From: NVTR01 sp036479015
Lineage (GTDB): Bacteria; Pseudomonadota; Alphaproteobacteria; Rhodobacterales; Rhodobacteraceae
Assembly: GCA_036479015.1 (NCBI GenBank)
Contig: JAZGFB010000033.1
Location: forward strand, 53,682 to 117,681
DNA: 64,000 nucleotides
Reading direction: 5' to 3'
The notes under the pieces are model-generated. The model was not told the origin of the DNA and did no database searches. It saw only the letters and a list, made by a program, of their open reading frames with translations. A program made the position numbers and the translations under genes. This document shows, in pieces, positions 34,914-44,379 of the stretch (positions are counted from its first letter, which is position 1; each line of letters begins with the position of its first letter).

Positions 34914-35594
34914 ATGTCACTCTGGTCCCGCATATCTGATGCCTTAAGCGCACTTTCCGCAGGCGAGCCACTGACGGCAGTTTTTGACAAGCTACGCACG
35001 CCGCCGGAACGCTCGGCGGCCTTTGCCATTGCGGTGATTGCCCTTAGCGCCAAGATGGCCAAAGCTGACGGATTGGTGACACGCGACGAGGTGTCAGCAT
35101 TTCGTGAAGTATTTCACATTCCGGAAAATGAAGAAAAAAATGCCGCCCGGTTGTTTAATCTGGCACGCAAAGATGTGGCCGGTTTTGAAGAATACGCGGC
35201 CCGGATCAAGGCCATGTTTTCTGCCGATGATGGCGCGTTATGCGATCTGATCGAAGGGTTGTTTCACATCGCTTTGGCCGACGGTGTATACCACCCAAAC
35301 GAAGACGAATTTCTGCGTAGGGTTGCGGATATTTTTGGCCTGAGCCAGGCCCAGTTTAGCGGGTTGCGCGCGCGGTTTGCACCGGATGCAGCACCTGATC
35401 CGTATCAGGTTCTGGGCCTTAAGCCCGACGCCAGCCAGGAAGATGCCCGCGCGGCCTGGCGCAATATGGTGCGCGACAACCACCCGGATAAAATGATCGC
35501 CCGTGGTGTTCCTAAGGAAATGGTTAAAATGGCCGAGAAACGTCTGATCGCCATCAATCAGGCCTATGATGAAATACGCCAGAAGGCCGCCTGA
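34914..35594 (+). CDS. TerB-like / J-domain co-chaperone (DjlA-like)
   Basis: 226 residues. A TerB-type helical domain (about 25-150, with AKMAKADGLVTRDEVSAFRE and IALADGVYHPNEDEFLRRV) is followed by a C-terminal J domain (about 162-226) in which HPD is seen as DNHPDKM. DjlA has the same order but starts with a membrane helix, which is missing here, so this is a soluble form. It would stimulate DnaK. The stop overlaps the next ATG by one base (TGATG). Confidence 0.88.
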   Translation: MSLWSRISDALSALSAGEPLTAVFDKLRTPPERSAAFAIAVIALSAKMAKADGLVTRDEVSAFREVFHIPENEEKNAARLFNLARKDVAGFEEYAARIKAMFSADDGALCDLIEGLFHIALADGVYHPNEDEFLRRVADIFGLSQAQFSGLRARFAPDAAPDPYQVLGLKPDASQEDARAAWRNMVRDNHPDKMIARGVPKEMVKMAEKRLIAINQAYDEIRQKAA

Positions 35595-36619
35595 TGCGAT
35601 TGGCGACGTATAATGTTGAATGGTTTGACGCGCTTTTTGATGATGAAGGCGCGCTGCTGGATAATGGCGGCTGGTCGCGTCGATATGATGTCACCCGGTC
35701 ACAGCAAATTGCAGCACTTGGAACGGTTTTTACGGCGCTAGACGCTGATGCGATCATGGTTATCGAAGCCCCTGACGGCAGTCGAAAACGCTCTGCGGTT
35801 AGGGCGCTGGAAAATTTTGCCGCAAGGTTTCAGCTGCGGGCGCGGCGTGTGCTTATTGGCTATCAAAACCACACACAGCAGGAAATTGCGCTGCTTTATG
35901 ACCCCGATATAGTCACGGCATTGCATGACCCCCAAGGCAAACCTACGGGCAAAAAAGGTGACACTGGTGCACCGCGTTTTGACAGCACATTTAGATGGGA
36001 CATAGACAAAGACAGCGCCCCGCAAGCTGTGCAGTTTTCAAAGCCTCCACTTGAAGTTGCTTTAACTTTATCGACCGGGAAAACCCTGCGTTTGATCGGT
36101 GTGCACATCAAATCAAAGGCCCCCCACGGCGCGCGGGGGCGCGCAGAAGTGATGCGCATTTCAATTGAGAACCGGCGCAAACAGCTGGCCCAAAGCATTT
36201 GGCTGCGCAATCGCGTTGAAAGCCACCTAGACGCGGGCGATAGCATCATTGTTATGGGTGACTTCAACGATGGTCCGGGGCTTGATGAATATGAAAAGTT
36301 GTTTGGCCGCTCAAGTGTGGAAATTGTGCTGGGCGAAGCCAATGGCCCCTGCCTGTTTGACCCCAATGCAAAATTTGCACTGACCCGTAAACTGGGCGCA
36401 ATGCCAACCACTTCGCGGTTCTATATTCCGGCGCAAAAGCGGTACCTGCAGGCGCTGCTTGACTACATCATGGTGTCACCTGATATTGCAAAAACCGCGC
36501 CCCACTGGCGTATCTGGCATCCGTTGGATGACCCGGAATGTTTTAACACACCGGAGCTGCAGCAGGCCCTGCTTTTGGCGTCAGATCATTTTCCTGTCAC
36601 CATTGATTTTGACCTCTGA
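35594..36619 (+). CDS. Endonuclease/exonuclease/phosphatase family protein
   Basis: 341 residues with the EEP fold: LATYNVEWFDALFDDEG (Asn/Glu), IMVIEAPDG (metal Glu), GVHIKSKAPHG, IIVMGDFNDGPG (catalytic Asp-Asn) and ASDHFPVTIDFDL (Asp-His) in the right order. The substrate may be nucleic acid or a phosphodiester of another kind. No signal peptide is seen. It is translationally coupled to the J-domain gene. Confidence 0.85.
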   Translation: MRLATYNVEWFDALFDDEGALLDNGGWSRRYDVTRSQQIAALGTVFTALDADAIMVIEAPDGSRKRSAVRALENFAARFQLRARRVLIGYQNHTQQEIALLYDPDIVTALHDPQGKPTGKKGDTGAPRFDSTFRWDIDKDSAPQAVQFSKPPLEVALTLSTGKTLRLIGVHIKSKAPHGARGRAEVMRISIENRRKQLAQSIWLRNRVESHLDAGDSIIVMGDFNDGPGLDEYEKLFGRSSVEIVLGEANGPCLFDPNAKFALTRKLGAMPTTSRFYIPAQKRYLQALLDYIMVSPDIAKTAPHWRIWHPLDDPECFNTPELQQALLLASDHFPVTIDFDL

Positions 36620-36693
36620 GCTAAACATCCGGCACGGGGTACCAATGGGCGTTCCTGAAGGCGGTGAAACTGACCTTTAAAACGCCAGCAGAC

Positions 36694-38244
36694 CTACATA
36701 TTTTGGTTTTGCCTGACTATGGTTTCGGCACCCAGAACGGCGGCAAGGGCGCGCAGCCGGCTTTGCGCCACCTCGCCAAACAGGTCACCGCCTGAAGCGG
36801 TTAAGCTTAATGTCAGAACCTTGTTTTTTGGTTGCCAGTCAAGCTGTGCTAGTGCGCTCGGGTCTGCCACCGAAAACATTGATCCAAATCGCATGGCCTT
36901 ACCCACGGCTTCGGCCTGGGCAATAGCGGCATCATCAAGCAATTCGAACAGCTCTGAAAACCGGGTTCCGTTACGGCTTTTTTTGTAACGGTGCAGAAGC
37001 GCCAGCCCCAGCCAGATACGTTCACCATGGGTCAACCCACCCAAATTGGCCCGGGTCGCATTGTCAAAACACACCTCGGCGCGGTAATCGGGATGGGCGC
37101 GCCAGGTGACATCATGCAGCAGACAGGCGGCTTTTATCAGGCGAATAGTTTCGGGTTTTTCCGACTTAAACAGCGGTTCTAAAAAATTGAACAGCGCCCG
37201 CCCGAAACCCGGCCGACGGCCATCTTTTGCCTCGGCAAAGCGGCAAGCTTCGATCAGCGGGTCACGCTTGCGGGCTTTTTTGGACATTTGTTCATACAGC
37301 AGACCTTCGCGAATGCCGTAGCTGGATATCGCAATTTCCTTTGGCTTGAATGTGTGGATCAATTGCAACAGCACCTCTGATGCTATTGGCACCAATGTCA
37401 TGCGGGCCTCGGACGTGCTGGTGCGCCGCCGCAGGTCTTGCAGATCGTTTTGGGTGATCCACTTTAGCGTGGCGCGCACCGATTGCGGCGTCATCCGGTA
37501 TTCGTGCAGCACATGCAGCGGGTAGCCGCGCCGCTCCATGTCCAGCCGGGCAATGGCGCGCCAGCTGCCCCCCACCAGAAACAGACGCTTATAATCGGAG
37601 CCCATGGTTTCTGACAACTCAGCGACAACCGCTTTGATATGCGCCAGTCGCTCGGCGCGGCCCCCGGCCAGACTTTGCAGCTTTAACGGCCCCAGGGGTG
37701 CGCTAAGCCGGCGGCCGACCTTGCCATCACCAACCCTGGCCAGCTCCATTGACGAGCCGCCAATATCACAGACCAGCCCCTTGGCATCGGGCCAGCCCAG
37801 CAACACACCCTGAGCGGATAGTCTGGCCTCTTCCTTGCCGTCAATCACGAACAACTGCAGACCAGTTTCAGCGTCAACCTGATTGCGAAAATCAGGTCCG
37901 TCGCTGGCGTCGCGTACTGCCGCGGTTGCCACGGCTGTCAGGGGCGCGATCCCCATGCCCTGGGCCAGCAGTTGAAAGCGTTTCAGCGCCTCCAGGGCCC
38001 GGATGCGCCCCTTTGGGTTCAATAGCCCGGTTTCCCCCAGCCCCTTACCCAGGCCACACATGACCTTTTCGTTGTAGAAATATGCCGGGCTGCGGGCGGC
38101 GCCGTCAAACACCACCAAGCGCACTGAATTTGATCCGACATCAACAACACCCACCCGTGACAGCGCCCGCGCCGACGGGTCTTCAAACAGCGGTCGCAGG
38201 ACCGGGCCCCATTTGTCTTGTTTGGTTTTTTTCGGTGCACACAT
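36694..38244 (-). CDS. ppx: Exopolyphosphatase, Ppx/GppA family
   Basis: 516 residues from ATG 38244 (MCAPKKTKQD), beginning 8 bases after the ppk1 stop; a longer frame reading back through ppk1 is an artefact. The ASKHA phosphate loop is GVVDVGSNSVRLVVFDG, with LVCDIGGSSMELARVG as second loop. The C-terminal HD-like region has ACLLHDVTWRAHPDYRAE. It removes terminal phosphate from polyphosphate or pppGpp. Being downstream of ppk1 on one transcript, it allows balanced synthesis and breakdown. Confidence 0.92.
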   Translation of the reverse strand: MCAPKKTKQDKWGPVLRPLFEDPSARALSRVGVVDVGSNSVRLVVFDGAARSPAYFYNEKVMCGLGKGLGETGLLNPKGRIRALEALKRFQLLAQGMGIAPLTAVATAAVRDASDGPDFRNQVDAETGLQLFVIDGKEEARLSAQGVLLGWPDAKGLVCDIGGSSMELARVGDGKVGRRLSAPLGPLKLQSLAGGRAERLAHIKAVVAELSETMGSDYKRLFLVGGSWRAIARLDMERRGYPLHVLHEYRMTPQSVRATLKWITQNDLQDLRRRTSTSEARMTLVPIASEVLLQLIHTFKPKEIAISSYGIREGLLYEQMSKKARKRDPLIEACRFAEAKDGRRPGFGRALFNFLEPLFKSEKPETIRLIKAACLLHDVTWRAHPDYRAEVCFDNATRANLGGLTHGERIWLGLALLHRYKKSRNGTRFSELFELLDDAAIAQAEAVGKAMRFGSMFSVADPSALAQLDWQPKNKVLTLSLTASGGDLFGEVAQSRLRALAAVLGAETIVRQNQNM

Positions 38245-38251
38245 GCTGCTG

Positions 38252-40468
38252 CTAATCCTTGGAATGGGCCAGTTCCGGTACATCTGCGGCCCCGGCTGTT
38301 CCGCGCCCAGACAGCGACGGGTTTTCCATGAAAAACCGGTGGCAATTGAACGGATGATCCGGGTCGTTGGCAACGGCTCGGCGGTATCTGCCATCTGCCC
38401 CCAATATCCAGCTTTGAGCTTCATCGGCCAGGTTGGCGGCCATGATCTGGCTGACGATCTGGGCCTTAACCGTGGCATTGCGAATGCGCACCAAAGTTTC
38501 CACACGCCGCACCAGATTACGCCCCATCCAATCGGCCGACGACATGTAAACGACGGCCTTTTTCGACGGCAAGCCATGGCCATTGCCAAAACACACAATG
38601 CGCGAATGTTCCAGAAAACGCCCGACCACAGATTTCACTCGGATATTGGATGACAGCCCCTTAATGCCGGGCCGCAACCCGCATATCCCGCGTACCACAA
38701 GGGTGATCTTGACCCCCCGTTCGCTGGCCCCATAGAGGGCGTCAATAGTGTCGACGTCGACGATAGAATTCATCTTTGCCCATATTTCAGCCGGATGGCC
38801 GGCATCGGCGAATGCGGCTTCTTTTTCGATGCGCCCAAGCAGAGTTGATTTCAGGTTCAAGGGCGAAATCGCCAGATTTTCCAAGCCCTCGGGCTGGGCA
38901 TACCCAGACAGGTAGTTGAACACTTTGGTCGCGTCCCTACCAAGGGGAACATCACAGGTGAAAAAACTAAGGTCGGTGTATACCCGTGCGGTGATCGGGT
39001 GGTAGTTTCCGGTGCCATAATGGGTGTATGTCACCAGTTTGTCGCCCTCTTTTCGAACGACGGTGCTGATCTTTGCGTGGGTTTTGTAATTGATAAAGCC
39101 ATACACAACATGGGCCCCGGCGCGTTCCAGGCGGCGCGACTGGCGAATATTCGCAGCCTCATCAAAGCGCGCCTTAAGCTCAACCAAAGCGGTGACAGAC
39201 TTACCATTTTCGGCGGCCTCGCACAGGGCGGCTACGATCGGGCTGTTGCGCGACGTGCGATAGAACGTCTGTTTTATGGCAAGAACATCGGGGTCATTGG
39301 CGGCTTGCTGCAAAAATCGAACCACCATGTCAAAGGTTTCATAGGGGTGATGCAGAAGCATGTCTTTTTGCCGGATGGCGGCGAACATGTCGCCCTCATG
39401 GTCCTGCACCCGCTCTGGCACGCGCGGTGTGAAGCTGGGCCATTGCAAATCTTTGCGGCTGTCCAAGACTAATTCGCTGAGATCGGCCATGCCCAGCATG
39501 CCGTTAACTTCGATAACCGCGTCCTCACCGGCCTGCAATTGGCGCATGATCATCTTGCGTAGCCCCTTTGGGGCATCGGCCGTTAGTTTTAAACGCACAA
39601 CCCGGCCCCGGCGCCGCCGTTTCAGGGCCACTTCAAATTCGCGTACCAGATCTTCGGCTTCGTCCTCAACTTCAAGGTCGCTGTCGCGCAACACCCGAAA
39701 TGCACATGTTCCAGTGGCCTTATAGCCGGGAAACAAAGCATTAAGATGCACCAGCAACAATTCCTCCATTGGTAAAAACCGCTGCTGGCTTGCATGGGAG
39801 GGCAGTTGCACAAACCTGTCAATTTGGTTGGGGATCGGCAGCAATGCCTTTAGGGGCTTTTTGTCTGAAATCCGCTCAAGCTGAAGTGCCAGTACAAAGC
39901 CGGTATTCGGAATGAACGGAAACGGATGTGCCGGGTCAATTGCCAGGGGTGACAGCACAGGAAACACCTGCTCAAGAAAGGTTTTTTCCAGATGCAGCAG
40001 ATCGGCGTCATCCAAATTGGACCGGGTGCACAGCATGATGCCCTTGGCCTTCAATTCGTCGCGCAATTGGTTCCAGGTGGTTTGCTGGGCCCCCATCAAA
40101 GCACGGGCGTCTTTGTTGATCAGCACCAACTGCTGGGCCGGGGTGAGCCCATCTGCGGCTGGCGTCGTGCTGCCGGCATGGGAAAGTTCGCGCAGCCCGG
40201 CCACCCGAACCGAATAGAATTCATCCAGATTGGTGGCTGAAATTGACAAGAACCGCAGGCGTTCTAAAAGCGGCACACGGCTATTTTCAGCCTCTTCCAG
40301 TACCCGCCAGTTAAATGCCAGCCAGCTAAGCTCGCGGTTGATAAACCGCCCCGGATTGCCCGGTTCCGCATCCGGCATGTCCACCGGCGGCAAAAAGGGT
40401 GCTTTAAGGAAATTTGCATTGGTCATGGGGCTTTTATCACCGGAAGATACGACGTTTTCATGGCGCAT
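38252..40468 (-). CDS. ppk1: Polyphosphate kinase PPK1
   Basis: 738 residues. NRELSWLAFNWRVLEEAEN and FLSISATNLDEFYSVRVAGL are the PPK1 N-terminal marks. The autophosphorylated His is in NYKTHAKISTVVRKEG, and the second catalytic His in EHSRIVCFGNG. It builds polyphosphate reversibly from ATP. The ATG overlaps the hda stop by one base (TAATG), favouring the start at 40468 over the internal Met15, and a GAGGG precedes it. Confidence 0.95.
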   Translation of the reverse strand: MRHENVVSSGDKSPMTNANFLKAPFLPPVDMPDAEPGNPGRFINRELSWLAFNWRVLEEAENSRVPLLERLRFLSISATNLDEFYSVRVAGLRELSHAGSTTPAADGLTPAQQLVLINKDARALMGAQQTTWNQLRDELKAKGIMLCTRSNLDDADLLHLEKTFLEQVFPVLSPLAIDPAHPFPFIPNTGFVLALQLERISDKKPLKALLPIPNQIDRFVQLPSHASQQRFLPMEELLLVHLNALFPGYKATGTCAFRVLRDSDLEVEDEAEDLVREFEVALKRRRRGRVVRLKLTADAPKGLRKMIMRQLQAGEDAVIEVNGMLGMADLSELVLDSRKDLQWPSFTPRVPERVQDHEGDMFAAIRQKDMLLHHPYETFDMVVRFLQQAANDPDVLAIKQTFYRTSRNSPIVAALCEAAENGKSVTALVELKARFDEAANIRQSRRLERAGAHVVYGFINYKTHAKISTVVRKEGDKLVTYTHYGTGNYHPITARVYTDLSFFTCDVPLGRDATKVFNYLSGYAQPEGLENLAISPLNLKSTLLGRIEKEAAFADAGHPAEIWAKMNSIVDVDTIDALYGASERGVKITLVVRGICGLRPGIKGLSSNIRVKSVVGRFLEHSRIVCFGNGHGLPSKKAVVYMSSADWMGRNLVRRVETLVRIRNATVKAQIVSQIMAANLADEAQSWILGADGRYRRAVANDPDHPFNCHRFFMENPSLSGRGTAGAADVPELAHSKD

Positions 40469-41157
40469 TATAGGCCCTCTGGTTCAATGCCGTCCAGAAC
40501 CCGACGGGCCAGGTCGCGGGTGATAGGGCGCTGTTCAGCCAGCGAAATAACGTCCAGTTTGGCCACCAGTTTACCAGCCGTGGCAAAACTGCGCTCACCG
40601 TGTTTTGCCAGATAGGAAACCGCGTCCAACGTAACCTCAAGCTGTCGATCAGCGAACAGTTTGATAAACACTGCGGTTAGTAAATCACCATCTGGTGCAC
40701 CCAGCCGCACCAGGCCGGTTCCGTCCAGTCGGCTTTTCAGATCTGGCAAAGATATGCCCCAGTTAGACGGTGGAAAGCTGCCTGTAAACAATAGCTTACC
40801 GCCTTCTGCCAATGTAATATTATGCAGGTGAAACAGTGCTTTCTCGGCCTCGGCATTGCCAGAAATGGCGTCAACATTTTCAACCGCGATATGGTGATTT
40901 AGGGATACCATGGCCACAATGTCATCCGACTTTAGCCCTGGGGCAGCAATTACTTGTGCTTGCGCATCTGCAGCCCAAACATGGCTTAGATGGGTCTTGC
41001 CAGATGCTTTGGGCCCGCACAGGATCATTTTGCCATCGGGCCAGCTCTGCCAATCGGCCATGGTTGCAACTGCCCCACTATTGGCGTCAGTTACGAAATA
41101 GTCGTCACGCCCCAATGCCGCCCGGACTGGCAAATCTAATATCAGTTGTTCGGGCAT
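40468..41157 (-). CDS. hdaA: DnaA-homologue Hda (regulatory inactivation of DnaA)
   Basis: 229 residues. MPEQLILDLPVRAALGRDDY is the Hda N-terminus with the QLxLxLP clamp-binding peptide (here QLILDLP). The P-loop is GPKASGKTH and a Walker-B-like segment is IAVENVDAI. Only the AAA+ region is present; DnaA domain IV is absent. Hda with the beta clamp stimulates ATP hydrolysis by DnaA after initiation. It lies in one run with an AI-2E transporter and ppk1-ppx, with 2-base and 1-base junctions. Confidence 0.92.
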   Translation of the reverse strand: MPEQLILDLPVRAALGRDDYFVTDANSGAVATMADWQSWPDGKMILCGPKASGKTHLSHVWAADAQAQVIAAPGLKSDDIVAMVSLNHHIAVENVDAISGNAEAEKALFHLHNITLAEGGKLLFTGSFPPSNWGISLPDLKSRLDGTGLVRLGAPDGDLLTAVFIKLFADRQLEVTLDAVSYLAKHGERSFATAGKLVAKLDVISLAEQRPITRDLARRVLDGIEPEGL

Positions 41158-41159
41158 GG

Positions 41160-42227
41160 CTATTCAACGTCCTGCCCGGCAACACCCTGATACAGTCGGC
41201 TACCTTCATAACGCACCATAACAAAGCGCACCACAACACCGATAGAGGCCGCCAACGGCACTGCCACCAGCATCCCGACAAAACCAAACAATGTGCCAAA
41301 TACCGATAGGGCAAAGATCAACCAAACCGGATGTAATCCTACACTGCTTCCCACCAGTTTTGGTGTCAGTATATTGCCCTCAAGAAACTGGCCAGCCATG
41401 AAAATTGCTGCCACTGCCCCAATCCAGACCCATTCGCCCCAGAACTGGAATAGTGCCAGCCCCAGTGCCAAAGCCCCGCCCACCAGTGCGCCGATATAGG
41501 GGATAAACGAAATCAACCCGGCAATCATCCCGACCACCAGTCCAAATTGCAGACCGACCAACATTAGCGCCACGCCGTAATAGACCCCAAGGATCAGCAC
41601 CACCGTGCCTTGACCGCGAATAAATGCCGCAAGAGTTTTGTTAATCTCGCCGGTCAGATGGCGTATGGTTGGGGCATGATCTTTGGGCAGATAGCCATTG
41701 ACCGCCGCGACCATCCGGTCCCAGTCCATCAACAAATAGAACGTGATTACTGGCACCAGAAATATCAGCACGACAACATTCACTAGGCCAGCGGCAGATG
41801 ACAGCAGGCTGTTCAGCAAAGCGCCACCCTTGGCTTGGATCGTCTCACCGACTGACGCCAAAGATTGCGACATCTGGCTTTCAGAATCCAGCAATGCAGG
41901 GAACTTGGCTGTCAAAAAGGCGCCGAAATCTGTAACCAGCTTGGGGGCAACCTCAACCAGTCCGACCAGTTGTTCTATTAATACGGGCAACACCAGCAAT
42001 GCTGCCAGTATCAATATGATCGCGGCGACAATTGTGATGGTTGTGGTCGCCAAAACCCGGCTAAGCCCCAGCTTTTCCAGCCGGTCAGCGATCGGGTCTA
42101 GGCAATAGGCAATGGCCCCGCCCAACACGAACGGCAACAATACATTGCCTAAAAACCACAGGACAATCAGGAAAACCGCAGCTGCAATCCCCCAGTATTT
42201 CATTTGGTCGCGCACCGGTAATCCCAT
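41160..42227 (-). CDS. AI-2E family transporter (PerM-like)
   Basis: 355 residues from ATG 42227, preceded by AAAGGA at normal spacing; the longer frame to 42374 is not supported. Eight hydrophobic segments are seen, with the family traits FVLGGAIAYCLDPIADRLEK, YYGVALMLVGLQFGLVVGMI and IPYIGALVGGALALGLA. Members were named for autoinducer-2 export, but many act as Na+/H+ antiporters or are uncharacterised. It heads the hda-ppk1-ppx run. Confidence 0.9.
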   Translation of the reverse strand: MGLPVRDQMKYWGIAAAVFLIVLWFLGNVLLPFVLGGAIAYCLDPIADRLEKLGLSRVLATTTITIVAAIILILAALLVLPVLIEQLVGLVEVAPKLVTDFGAFLTAKFPALLDSESQMSQSLASVGETIQAKGGALLNSLLSSAAGLVNVVVLIFLVPVITFYLLMDWDRMVAAVNGYLPKDHAPTIRHLTGEINKTLAAFIRGQGTVVLILGVYYGVALMLVGLQFGLVVGMIAGLISFIPYIGALVGGALALGLALFQFWGEWVWIGAVAAIFMAGQFLEGNILTPKLVGSSVGLHPVWLIFALSVFGTLFGFVGMLVAVPLAASIGVVVRFVMVRYEGSRLYQGVAGQDVE

Positions 42228-42377
42228 TGAATGTCCTTTCCTAATACACCCGATATCGCCGCTTGCGCACCCCAGATCAAGCCCCGGGGGTAAAACTGGC
42301 ATGGCACCGTTGCCAGCCCGCCGATGATGGCTTAGACGAATTGGCAAATACCTATGATGTAAAAGGCCACCCAAATC

Positions 42378-43715
42378 ATGCGTTTGTCCCGTTATTTCCT
42401 GCCGGTTCTAAAAGAAAACCCTGCCGAAGCCAAAATCGTCAGCCACCGGCTGATGCTGCGCGCGGGCATGATTAAACAGGCCAGTGCCGGGATATATTCC
42501 TGGCTGCCGCTTGGGCTAAAGGTTTTGAAAAAGATCGAAAACATCGTGCACGAAGAGCAGCAACGCGCTGGGCATATTCCGATCATGATGCCGATCCTGC
42601 AATCCACAGACCTGTGGGACGAAAGCGGGCGTTCTGATGGCTATGGGGACGAAACCCTGCGGGTCACTGACCGGCATGGCCGCAAAATGCTGTTCACGCC
42701 AACGGCCGAAGAACTGGTCACCGATATTTTTCGCGCCCATGTGAACAGCTACAAAGACCTGCCTCTTACGCTGTATCAAATCCAATGGAAATTCCGCGAT
42801 GAAATCCGCCCGCGCTTTGGTGTCATGCGGGGCCGCGAATTTTTCATGAAGGACGGGTATAATTTTGACCTGACCGAAGAGGACGCGCTGCATTCCTATA
42901 ACCGCCACCTTGTCAGCTATCTGCGCACCTATGAACGCATGGGGCTTCAGGCCATTCCGATGCGCGCCGATAGCGGCCCCATTGGTGGTGATGACACCCA
43001 TGAATTTCTGGTGTTGGCCGAAACTGGCGAAAGTGAAGTTTTCTATGACAGCGAAGTTACCGATTTGACATTTGGTGACCGTGATATTGACTATGGTGAC
43101 CATGCCCAATGCCAAGCCGTGTTGGAAGAATTCACCAGCCGGTATGCGCGCACCGATGAAACCCATGATGCAGCCTTGTTTGATAAGGTGCCAGAGGATC
43201 GCCGCCGGGTGGCGCGTGGTATTGAGGTTGGCCAGATTTTCTATTTTGGCACCAAATATTCTGATGCTTTGGGTGCCAAGGTTTCGGACCAAAACGGTAA
43301 ACCTGTGCCGGTGCATATGGGCAGCCACGGTATCGGCGTGTCACGCCTGCTGGGTGCCATTATTGAAGCCAGCCATGATGATAAAGGTATCATCTGGCCC
43401 GAAGGCGTGACGCCGTTTGATTGTGGTATTGTGAATTTGCGCCAGGGGGATGACGGGACCGACGCGGCCTGTGAGGGGCTTTACACAGCCCTGATCGCTG
43501 CCGGTCTTGACCCGCTTTATGATGATCGCAAAGACCGAGCCGGGGCGAAATTTGCCACCATGGACCTGATCGGGTTGCCGTGGCGCATCACGGTCGGGCC
43601 ACGTGGGTTGAAAAACGGCGTTGTGGAACTGACCAACCGGCGCAGTGGTGAGAGCGAAGAAATGTCAGCAGAGGCCGCGGTGGCGCGAATTGTTGAAGTC
43701 TATGCCAACCTATGA
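42378..43715 (+). CDS. proS: Prolyl-tRNA synthetase (short form)
   Basis: 445 residues, the short alphaproteobacterial ProS without the editing (INS) domain. Class II motifs are visible: MLRAGMIKQASAGIYSWLPL (motif 1), FRDEIRPRFGVMRGREFFMKD (motif 2, start shown) and GSHGIGVSRLLGAIIE (motif 3), followed by the anticodon-binding domain. It charges tRNA-Pro. Since the editing domain is lacking, Ala-tRNA-Pro would need a separate deacylase. It overlaps the next gene by 14 bases. Confidence 0.95.
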   Translation: MRLSRYFLPVLKENPAEAKIVSHRLMLRAGMIKQASAGIYSWLPLGLKVLKKIENIVHEEQQRAGHIPIMMPILQSTDLWDESGRSDGYGDETLRVTDRHGRKMLFTPTAEELVTDIFRAHVNSYKDLPLTLYQIQWKFRDEIRPRFGVMRGREFFMKDGYNFDLTEEDALHSYNRHLVSYLRTYERMGLQAIPMRADSGPIGGDDTHEFLVLAETGESEVFYDSEVTDLTFGDRDIDYGDHAQCQAVLEEFTSRYARTDETHDAALFDKVPEDRRRVARGIEVGQIFYFGTKYSDALGAKVSDQNGKPVPVHMGSHGIGVSRLLGAIIEASHDDKGIIWPEGVTPFDCGIVNLRQGDDGTDAACEGLYTALIAAGLDPLYDDRKDRAGAKFATMDLIGLPWRITVGPRGLKNGVVELTNRRSGESEEMSAEAAVARIVEVYANL

Positions 43716-44274
43716 GCCGTCAATTCTGGTCCGTCCTGGGCCAGAACATTTGCCCGGATATGCTGCAGCGCTTGAAACAGGCTGGTCACCGAACACGACC
43801 CGCCCGGAAGTCGCGCGGGAAGAATTGGAAAACCTGGCCAAAGACAGCGACGCTGTCCTGCGCCGGTTTGATGACCCTGACGCGAAAGGGCCGCCCATTA
43901 CCCTGACGGATGGCAGCAGTGTCAAACGCCTGCCCAGCATCACCCGGTTTATCTGGGATGGTCAGTTTTGCGGCAATATTTCCCTGCGCTGGCAGGGTGG
44001 CACCGCCGATCTGCCATCTTTTTGTCTGGGCCATATTGGATATTCTGTGGTGCCGTGGAAACAACGCCGGGGCTATGCCACGCGCGGGTTGCGCGAAATT
44101 TTGGTGCAGGCCGGCGAACTGGGTTTGCCCTATGTGGTCCTGGCGGCGGACACCACAAATATTGCCTCGCAAAATGTGATCCTGAAGTGCGGCGGTGAAA
44201 TTGTGCATGGTTTTCAGCCTGAGGCAAACAATGAATCCACTGAACACGAACTTTACCGCATCAAGCTGACATAG
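43702..44274 (+). CDS. GNAT family acetyltransferase
   Basis: 190 residues from ATG 43702 (MPTYEPSILVRPGPEHLPGY). The acetyl-CoA site is in IGYSVVPWKQRRGYATRGLR (the R-R-G-Y-A loop), followed by ADTTNIASQNVILKCGGEIV, a typical GNAT C-terminal half. The substrate is unknown. The start lies inside proS, 14 bases before its stop, in another frame, suggesting coupling. Confidence 0.85.
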   Translation: MPTYEPSILVRPGPEHLPGYAAALETGWSPNTTRPEVAREELENLAKDSDAVLRRFDDPDAKGPPITLTDGSSVKRLPSITRFIWDGQFCGNISLRWQGGTADLPSFCLGHIGYSVVPWKQRRGYATRGLREILVQAGELGLPYVVLAADTTNIASQNVILKCGGEIVHGFQPEANNESTEHELYRIKLT

Positions 44275-44321
44275 AATACTTGCCAATCATTGTTCCCCAA
44301 ATATCCCCGCCGGAGGCATCG

Positions 44322-44371
44322 GAATTTTCGCAGAAAATTCGGCCCACGCCGCACAAGGCGCGGTGTGGGCC
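44322..44371. terminator. Double hairpin between convergent genes
   Basis: First an AT-rich perfect dyad GAATTTTC-GCA-GAAAATTC (44322-44340), then directly a GC-rich 12-bp stem with outer arms GGCCCAC and GTGGGCC (44341-44371). Read on the minus strand the GC stem is followed by GAATTTTCTG, so it most likely stops the DUF2306 gene; it may act both ways for the GNAT gene too. Confidence 0.75.
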
Positions 44372-44379
44372 ACCTGTGT

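Noticed and set aside
38245..38598. Longer N-terminus for Ppx reaching into ppk1
   Set aside because: The extension is antisense-free but lies inside the conserved PPK1 C-terminus in another frame, and the Ppx fold begins normally after ATG 38244.
42516..43328. 270-residue minus-strand frame within proS
   Set aside because: It is the shadow of a conserved synthetase on the other strand and has no signature.
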